Assembly (NCBI GenBank): GCA_013694635.1
Contig: JACDCA010000763.1
Span: 1-10,147, forward strand
Source of the DNA: Acidobacteriota bacterium
GTDB taxonomy: Bacteria > Acidobacteriota > Vicinamibacteria > Vicinamibacterales > 2-12-FULL-66-21
Direction: 5' to 3'
DNA: 10,147 nucleotides
Shown: positions 6,972-10,147 of the stretch, piece by piece
How the letters are laid out: every line of letters begins with the position of its first letter
How positions within the stretch are numbered: position 1 is the stretch's first letter
Translations under genes and position numbers: made by a program
The notes under the pieces: generated by a model
The model's database searches: none
The model's input: only the letters and a program-made list of their open reading frames with translations
What the model was told of the DNA's origin: nothing

Positions 6972-7116
6972 GTCTTTGTTTGCCCACCACTCTTGATGGA
7001 CGCGAGCCGAGTCAGGCAGCGTGAAGCCGAGGAGGTCTTCGATTTGAGCGAACGTCAGGACCACCGTGTTCGCGATTCTCCAAGTACTGATACAGCGACT
7101 CATATCTGCCCGGCAT
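6972..7116 (-). pseudogene. DUF7662-like domain gene broken by a frameshift
   Basis: From the ATG at 7114-7116 (GGAAGGA eight bases upstream) the frame reads MPGRYESLYQYLENRE. The coding sense then moves to another frame near 7065-7072: VVLTFAQIEDLLGFTLPDSA followed by RVHQEWWANKD. Joined, the two pieces match the small family usually read as YxxLxxYL...VxLTFxEIExILGxxLPxSAR...WWAN, which I associate with DUF7662. Its function is unknown to me. After WWANKD (about 6972) the similarity ends, so the gene is damaged in the middle and at the 3' end. A single-base sequencing error could explain the first fault but not the second. Confidence 0.55.
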
Positions 7117-7151
7117 CACTGGTCCTTCCGGTCAAATAGATGGCCCACCGC

Positions 7152-7370
7152 TCACAAACCCAGCTCATGAGGTAGACACGGCGGGTTCCACAGCACTCCG
7201 TCGGCACTAAAGGCGGTCCAGCATCTCGGGCAATACCTCGGCCGCTTGGCTCCGCCCGCCTCGGTTCTCGGAAGCGAATCAGGTTGGTGCGTTCCACATG
7301 CGGTCCATAGTTTCCACCGCTCGGCTCGATTCATCTCACCAGCCCGGTTGAGCACTTCTTCGAGCGTCAT
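7152..7370 (-). CDS. Small putative zinc-finger protein
   Basis: 72-codon frame starting MTLEEVLNRAGEMNRAERWK. Its second half carries CPRCW and then CLPH, that is C-x2-C-x14-C-x2-H, a plausible zinc-binding set. The N-terminal part is an amphipathic helix with Glu/Arg pairs. I do not recognise a family. The stop lies 35 bp before the DUF7662-like start and its own start 42 bp after the stop of the next upstream gene, so the three read like a small co-directional cluster. No strong Shine-Dalgarno is visible (GAGCGGAT at a poor distance). The clean start, the spacing and the Cys/His layout favour a real gene, but it may be chance. Confidence 0.42.
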   Translation of the reverse strand: MTLEEVLNRAGEMNRAERWKLWTACGTHQPDSLPRTEAGGAKRPRYCPRCWTAFSADGVLWNPPCLPHELGL

Positions 7371-7412
7371 GGTGCTGATCCGCTCTTTTCTAGCCTTGTT
7401 CCGCGCCTGTTC

Positions 7413-7772
7413 TCAATGAACCCTTACGGGACGGCCAGGAAGCGGCTTCTTGACGAAGTCGTCGAACGCGTCAGGTTCGACATCGCCGACGATTCGCGCG
7501 ACCTTCCCTCCCTGGCAATACGTCCGCACGATCGTGTTCATGTCGACATCCGCCACGCGGCACCAGAACTTTAGGTTTGAGTTCGAGACCGTCAAGAACG
7601 CCCGCGCGGACTCTCCCGCCCGCACGAACTCTCCTCCCGCCCGTGTCGGCTTCTCCAAGTCCCGAACGGCCGACACAATCACTGCCGCCCCCAGACGTCG
7701 ATAGCCACGCCACTCCGGCGGCGTTCCTCCGTGACTTCGCTCGCCCACCGCGCGCACGCCACGTCGCACCAC
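7413..7772 (-). CDS. Small protein with FWC motif, function unknown
   Basis: 119-codon frame. The core (WRGYRRLGAAVIVSAVRDLE, then ARAFLTVSNSNLKFWCRVAD) looks like a pattern I associate with short proteins from phage and mobile regions: an N-terminal helix that ends in AVxDL, then an ARAFL helix and FWCxxAxxD. I cannot name the family or a function. The GTG at 7772 is the track-defined start but has no good ribosome-binding site; the first ~18 residues (Arg/Gly-rich) look unlike the rest, so the true start may be further in. The Lys/Pro/Arg-rich end KKPLPGRPVRVH is also typical of small basic mobile-element proteins. Confidence 0.45.
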   Translation of the reverse strand: MVRRGVRAVGERSHGGTPPEWRGYRRLGAAVIVSAVRDLEKPTRAGGEFVRAGESARAFLTVSNSNLKFWCRVADVDMNTIVRTYCQGGKVARIVGDVEPDAFDDFVKKPLPGRPVRVH

Positions 7773-8046
7773 AATGTCAGGAAGTCACAGCATCGACGGC
7801 CGCCCGTCGAGCGCGCCCCTCGCGAAACCGTGCCGTGGGCCCAGTTCGCGCGAGGGCACCGTGTCGAGCGGCTCTTCGAGAATTTCGACGGGCGATGGAC
7901 ATGTGAGTGGGCGCGCGGCATGTGCGCTCCGACAAAACGGCCAAAGTTGGACCTGTCGGCGCGCACCCACTATCGAGGGGCACTACTCGAACGCTGGCTG
8001 GCTCAGTTCTGGAATGACGCTCGAGTATAGACCCGTTAGGGCAACT

Positions 8047-8202
8047 TCAGGTCCGAAAAACCACCCGCAGGTCATCGAAGTGCTCCTGACTGAACTCGGC
8101 CAGCTCGGCGTAGGCTTGCCTGGCGCGGCGCGCGAGCGCACGCGCCTCCGCCATCGAGGCGAGGTCGCGATCGGTTTGCGCTGCCTGGGCTTTGGCCGCC
8201 AG
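8047..8202 (-). pseudogene. N-terminal stump of a microcompartment-type aldehyde dehydrogenase
   Basis: Directly after the BMC-H stop, in the same frame, come 52 codons reading QTDRDLASMAEARALARRAR then QAYAELAEFSQEH. This matches the first ~45 residues of CoA-acylating aldehyde dehydrogenases of bacterial microcompartments (PduP/EutE-like: DRDLxSIxEARxLVxKAxxA...FSQEQVDxIV). After FSQEHFD (about 8080) the family sequence is lost and a TGA follows at 8047-8049. The cofactor-binding and catalytic parts are absent. There is no ATG before codon 17; the original start may have been lost. Position right behind a BMC shell gene supports the identification. Confidence 0.6.
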
Positions 8203-8208
8203 GGGAGC

Positions 8209-8505
8209 TTACGTAGTAACGGGGTCTTTGCCGCCCTTGGGAAGAATCTTTTCGACCTCGGTGTGCGGCCGGGGAATGACGTGTACTGACACGAGCTCGC
8301 CGACGCGCCGCGCCGCCGCGACCCCGGCGTCTGTCGCACCTTTCACCGCGCCGACGTCGCCGCGTACCATCACGGTCACGTAGCCGGCGCCGATGTATTC
8401 CTTGCCGACCAGCACGACGTTGGCCGTCTTCACCATCGCGTCGGCTGCCTCGACCGCTCCAATGAGACCTTTGGTCTCGATCATTCCCAGGGCTTCGAAT
8501 GGCAT
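8209..8505 (-). CDS. BMC-H bacterial microcompartment shell protein (PduA/EutM-like)
   Basis: 98-aa single BMC-domain protein. Such proteins form hexamers that tile the shell of bacterial microcompartments and let small metabolites through a central pore. It starts MPFEALGMIETKGLIGAVEA and carries the edge lysine (K26 in DAMVKTAN), the pore loop YIGAG (37-41) and the VRGDVGAVKGATDAG block. The hallmark VHVIPRPHTEVEKILPKG (74-91) ends the domain. Length and motifs are complete, so the gene looks intact. The start ATG at 8505 matches the family; no strong Shine-Dalgarno is visible. Downstream is the stump of an aldehyde dehydrogenase, upstream the tail of another same-strand gene. No other shell genes (BMC-T, pentamer) are in the window, and a single BMC-H does not make a closed compartment. 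Confidence 0.95.
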   Translation of the reverse strand: MPFEALGMIETKGLIGAVEAADAMVKTANVVLVGKEYIGAGYVTVMVRGDVGAVKGATDAGVAAARRVGELVSVHVIPRPHTEVEKILPKGGKDPVTT

Positions 8506-8601
8506 GCGATCGAAACTTTAACAGATTGCAGGAAACGCCCGCCATGCGATGACGACAAGAGCCTTCGAATGAAGCCTTTTCGGCTGACCTGCCCTCCCTC
8601 C

Positions 8602-8748
8602 TTAAGTCGCGACGTGTTCGACCAGTTGCGGGTGCCCGACCATCGTATGCCCAGCGAGAACGGGTTCGTCGCCGACTTGAACGCACACGACTTCGGCACG
8701 CTGAGCTTCGAGATCCTCGGGCGCGTCTATAAAGACGTTGATTCCCGA
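8602..8748 (-). pseudogene. C-terminal fragment of an unidentified gene upstream of the BMC-H gene
   Basis: A 48-codon open stretch ends at TAA (8602-8604). It reads GINVFIDAPEDLEAQRAEVV then CVQVGDEPVLAGHTMVGHPQ and LVEHVAT. The regular alternation of hydrophobic and acidic residues looks like genuine protein sequence, but I do not recognise the family. It has no plausible start, is cut at the 10-bp direct repeat (8746), and is followed about 100 bp later by the BMC-H gene on the same strand. It could be a remnant of an enzyme from the same microcompartment operon. Confidence 0.4.
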
Positions 8749-8755
8749 TCACCGG
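8746..8755 (+). repeat. 10-bp direct repeat CGATCACCGG, left copy
   Basis: Identical to 8898-8907. The two copies bracket a ~142-bp segment holding the plus-strand piece of the split integrase, so they mark the edges of a rearranged segment. Confidence 0.7.
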
Positions 8756-8761
8756 CTTCAT

Positions 8762-8878
8762 ATGCGTCTGACCGGGCACAAAACGCGGGCGGTGTTCGAT
8801 CGGTACAGCATTGTCAACGAGCAGGAACTCCTCACGGCCGGACAGCGACTGGCCGCCTATCTCGCAAAAGACTCGTAG
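8762..8878 (+). pseudogene. Tyrosine integrase C-terminal piece with catalytic tyrosine
   Basis: 38 codons reading MRLTGHKTRAVFDRYSIVNE then QELLTAGQRLAAYLAKDS and a stop. This is the end of a phage-type tyrosine integrase: the LTGH histidine followed by the nucleophilic tyrosine in VFDRY, then the usual C-terminal helix. The preceding ~300 residues are missing on this strand. The immediately preceding family segment (HDxRR...AGVPERIA) is found nearby on the opposite strand (8901-9020), and the two pieces join with no residue missing. Confidence 0.83.
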
Positions 8879-8897
8879 AGGAACCTGATCAGCACTG

Positions 8898-8907
8898 CGA
8901 TCACCGG
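8898..8907 (+). repeat. 10-bp direct repeat CGATCACCGG, right copy
   Basis: Second copy of the repeat at 8746-8755. It overlaps the breakpoint at which the minus-strand integrase piece (8901-9020) stops resembling the family. Confidence 0.7.
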
Positions 8908-9020
8908 TCTATGGCGATCCGTTCCGGGACGCCCGCCCGGATCAAGTTGCGCGCCACCGTGCGTCTGCAATCGTGTAGCAGCCGATGCGGGACTCTGGCT
9001 TTCCGACAGGCGTCGCGCAT
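8901..9020 (-). pseudogene. Tyrosine integrase fragment with HxxR box
   Basis: 39 codons: ACRKARVPHRLLHDCRRTVA then RNLIRAGVPERIA. This is the segment of tyrosine integrases containing the catalytic H-x2-R box (HDCR), normally followed directly by MxLTGHKTRxVFDRY. Here the family match ends at PERIA, and three codons later a TGA stops the frame. The continuation lies inverted at 8762-8878. Upstream the family match fades near 9020, about 75 bp from the 3' end of the damaged tRNA-Pro, so most of the integrase gene has been lost. Confidence 0.76.
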
Positions 9021-9093
9021 TCACGCGGATGTGATCATAGTCGACCACCGCCGACCATGACCGATCGAGTTTCCTAACGGCTTCGGGAAAAGT

Positions 9094-9171
9094 TGGTCGG
9101 GGCGAAAGGATTTGAACCTTCGACCCCCTCGGTCCCGAACCCGGTGCTCTTCCAGGCTGAGCCACGCGCGG
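9094..9171 (-). tRNA. Damaged tRNA-Pro(CGG), probable pseudogene
   Basis: The minus strand shows a tRNA-Pro: TGGCTCAGCCTGG D arm, anticodon loop TTCGGGA (anticodon CGG), T arm GAAGG-TTCAAAT-CCTTT, acceptor 3' strand CGCCCCG and an encoded ACCA end. The 5' acceptor strand is CCGCGCG, which leaves two mismatches with the 3' strand. The 3' side of the anticodon stem reads CCGAG instead of CCCGG with one extra base after it, breaking that stem. The 3' half from the T arm on is perfect. Like the tRNA-Asp piece it suggests repeated integration at the tRNA 3' end; a weakly functional tRNA cannot be excluded. Confidence 0.7.
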
Positions 9172-9213
9172 TCAGCCGCGCAGGGAATGAGAGATCGAGC
9201 GCCCCGGTCACCT

Positions 9214-9242
9214 CAGGTGCGCCCACCACTGCGCCCACCACT
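9214..9242. repeat. 29-bp repeat copy 2
   Basis: Identical over 29 bases to 1772-1800, same orientation, 43 bp beyond the 5' end of the tRNA-Pro. It contains two tandem TGCGCCCACCAC units. Confidence 0.85.
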
Positions 9243-9404
9243 CAGCCCGCGTGGCCGGATAGTCGCGGAGGGCGCAGAGCGCTGGGTACGGTCTGAGGGC
9301 GGGTCTGGCCGAGCGCGTTCCGTAAACCCTACGGCGTGACTCTGATCGACGCGACCACAACACGTGCACGGTTCGTGGCCCTGTTCAGACCGCCGGGAGC
9401 AGCA

Positions 9405-9662
9405 TCAACGTACGACACCATCAGACCGCCGTGCACGCCGACGGCGCGGCGATGGGAAAGAACGGCTCGACAGCAACGCCACAGCGTCGGCCGCTGACCC
9501 ACCGAAGAACGTGTCGATCACCCGCTGAAGCGCGGCTCGTTGTGCTCTATTGCGAGGCACAATAGGCCTATACACGTAGACTCGGCCCACCGCTTCATGA
9601 CGTACGTACCCCTTTCGTTCCAACACGCGCAATTGCGTTCGAACCGTTGAATACGCCTTACG
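9405..9662 (-). pseudogene. BlaI/MecI/CopY-family repressor remnant
   Basis: The frame reads KAYSTVRTQLRVLERKGYVR then HEAVGRVYVYRPIVPRNRAQ and AALQRVIDTFFGGSAADAVA. This is the recognition helix and wing of the winged-helix DNA-binding domain (YSTVRTxLRxLExKGYxRHE) and the start of the dimerisation helix of BlaI-type repressors. These usually control a co-transcribed BlaR-like M56 peptidase. The first ~40 residues of the family are missing or out of frame, and the C-terminus after AVALL turns into an Arg/Ser-rich tail. No M56 peptidase gene is present. I read it as a decayed gene; a short TTG-started product from 9632 is possible but would lack part of the DNA-binding domain. Confidence 0.68.
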
Positions 9663-10045
9663 GATTCCGTCTCGAGACCGACTGTCATTTCTGTCGCCTT
9701 CAACCGGACACTCCGATCTGCGCGAAACGCGCCCACAACACGCCGCTCCTCGAACTGATTTTTCAGGATAGTCGGCTTAATGTTTATGCGGGTGAACGCG
9801 AGGTGCGCCCACCAGCTGCGCCCACCACACCGTCGGATATCGGCCAGGTGGGCGTGCGACGGGTGACCTGCCCGGCGGTTGTGGACGTGGGTGAACTACG
9901 AGGGGCTGCCCGTGACGACATCACCGAACAGGCCGTGACGAGCCGACTTACTCGAGACCGCCACCAACGTCGAATGATTGGCGCTGGGACTCGGCCGTCG
10001 TAAACACTACGTGACTACTCATTACGTATACAGGTATCCGTCCCA
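9663..10045. other. Intergenic stretch holding only a divergent repeat copy
   Basis: Apart from the repeat at 9801-9828 I see no gene, tRNA or clear terminator. A plus-strand frame (9647-10003) has no recognisable motif. The part beside 9662 probably contains the decayed start of the BlaI-like gene. Confidence 0.4.
9801..9828. repeat. Divergent third copy of the TGCGCCCACCAC tandem repeat
   Basis: Same order as copies 1 and 2 (AGG, then two TGCGCCCACCA units), but with GC instead of C between the units, which shifts the reading frame relative to the others. No tRNA remnant is visible beside it. It lies where the BlaI-like gene should begin. Confidence 0.7.
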
Positions 10046-10074
10046 TTGACATTCTGTATGTGTCCGAATACTCT
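10046..10074 (+). promoter_or_regulatory. Probable sigma-70 promoter of the padR-like gene
   Basis: A perfect -35 box TTGACA (10046-10051), a 17-bp spacer and a weaker -10 TACTCT (10069-10074). Transcription would begin about 10081, 24 bases before the coding sequence. Confidence 0.6.
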
Positions 10075-10076
10075 CG

Positions 10077-10091
10077 TACAGAACATCTGTA
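10077..10091. promoter_or_regulatory. Palindromic operator, probably PadR autoregulation
   Basis: TACAGA-ACA-TCTGTA is a perfect 6-3-6 palindrome between the -10 box and the Shine-Dalgarno. A further TTCTGTA (10052-10058) forms a 7-bp inverted repeat with TACAGAA (10077-10083) across the -10 box. PadR-family repressors commonly bind dyads over their own promoters. Confidence 0.6.
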
Positions 10092-10097
10092 GGAGGG
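10091..10097 (+). promoter_or_regulatory. Shine-Dalgarno AGGAGGG placing the padR start on an ACG
   Basis: A strong ribosome-binding site seven bases before ACG (10105-10107). It fixes where translation should begin and so exposes the non-standard codon. Its first base overlaps the operator palindrome. Confidence 0.75.
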
Positions 10098-10104
10098 TAG
10101 TAGC

Positions 10105-10147
10105 ACGCCAAAGACTGACCTACTCCAAGGGACGCTCGACCTTCTGA
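10105..10147 (+). CDS. PadR-family transcriptional regulator, first 14 codons (runs off right edge)
   Basis: Codons from 10105 read (T)PKTDLLQGTLDLL, the very conserved beginning of PadR-family winged-helix repressors, usually MPKxDLLQGTLDLLIL. In Acidobacteriota such genes often precede ADOP-type ABC permeases, which would lie outside the window. The expected ATG is ACG here. The in-frame TAG at 10090-10092 is upstream and no ATG, GTG or TTG lies between, so translation must start at ACG, start further downstream, or fail. Promoter, operator and Shine-Dalgarno are otherwise in good order, suggesting a recent mutation, a base-call error or a rare ACG start. Confidence 0.7.

Noticed and set aside
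9093..9296. Plus-strand frame beginning MVGAKGFEPSTPSV
   Set aside because: This is the common spurious translation of a tRNA antisense strand, here tRNA-Pro, continuing into the repeat.

Overview
The window looks like accessory DNA from a high-GC soil-type bacterium. Acidobacteriota (Vicinamibacteria-like) is my best guess, because a PadR start of the form DLLQGTLDLL, a possible TonB-receptor barrel end, a DUF7662-like domain, a ComEA-like HhH protein and a bacterial microcompartment remnant occur together. No ribosomal marker is present, so the assignment is an inference. Nearly all protein-coding DNA that can be recognised lies on the minus strand.

Layout. (1) 1-1705: an integrated-element-like region on the minus strand. 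It runs from the 3' half of a tRNA-Asp(GTC) (1651-1705), through a 257-aa protein with a HEPN-type R-x4-H motif (583-1356), to the start of a tyrosine recombinase of the type often found beside IS91-like transposases (1-404, cut by the window edge). (2) 1772-2168: a ComEA-like secreted HhH protein whose 3' part is replaced by element DNA; its frame runs through a 29-bp repeat and the tRNA-Asp piece. (3) 2403-6316: the only healthy housekeeping-like block, a tightly overlapping minus-strand operon of Mrp/ApbC P-loop ATPase fused to DUF971, an Nfu-type Fe-S carrier, and a two-domain SagB/ThcOx nitroreductase, followed by a C-terminal scrap of an isopropylmalate/isocitrate dehydrogenase. A possible Rrf2/IscR-like operator lies about 85 bp upstream. 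(4) 6440-7772: decayed or small genes (TonB-receptor-like scrap, frameshifted DUF7662 gene, small Zn-finger-like protein, FWC-motif protein). (5) 8047-8748: a slice of a bacterial microcompartment operon, with an intact PduA-like BMC-H shell gene between the first 52 codons of an aldehyde dehydrogenase and the tail of an unidentified gene. (6) 8746-9242: a tyrosine integrase broken so that its two C-terminal pieces lie on opposite strands, next to a damaged tRNA-Pro(CGG) and a second copy of the 29-bp repeat. (7) 9405-10147: a BlaI/MecI-family repressor remnant, a third divergent repeat copy, then a PadR-family gene entering on the plus strand with promoter, palindromic operator and ideal Shine-Dalgarno, but ACG where ATG is expected.

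How it works together. The Mrp-DUF971, Nfu and SagB-like proteins plausibly form one functional unit: an Fe-S cluster carrier pair co-translated with a flavin oxidoreductase. The rest reads as a hot spot of repeated tRNA-targeted integration and decay: two damaged tRNAs, pieces of at least two tyrosine recombinases, a repeat family beside the tRNA pieces, and many truncated genes. All calls were made by reading motifs; no database search was run.
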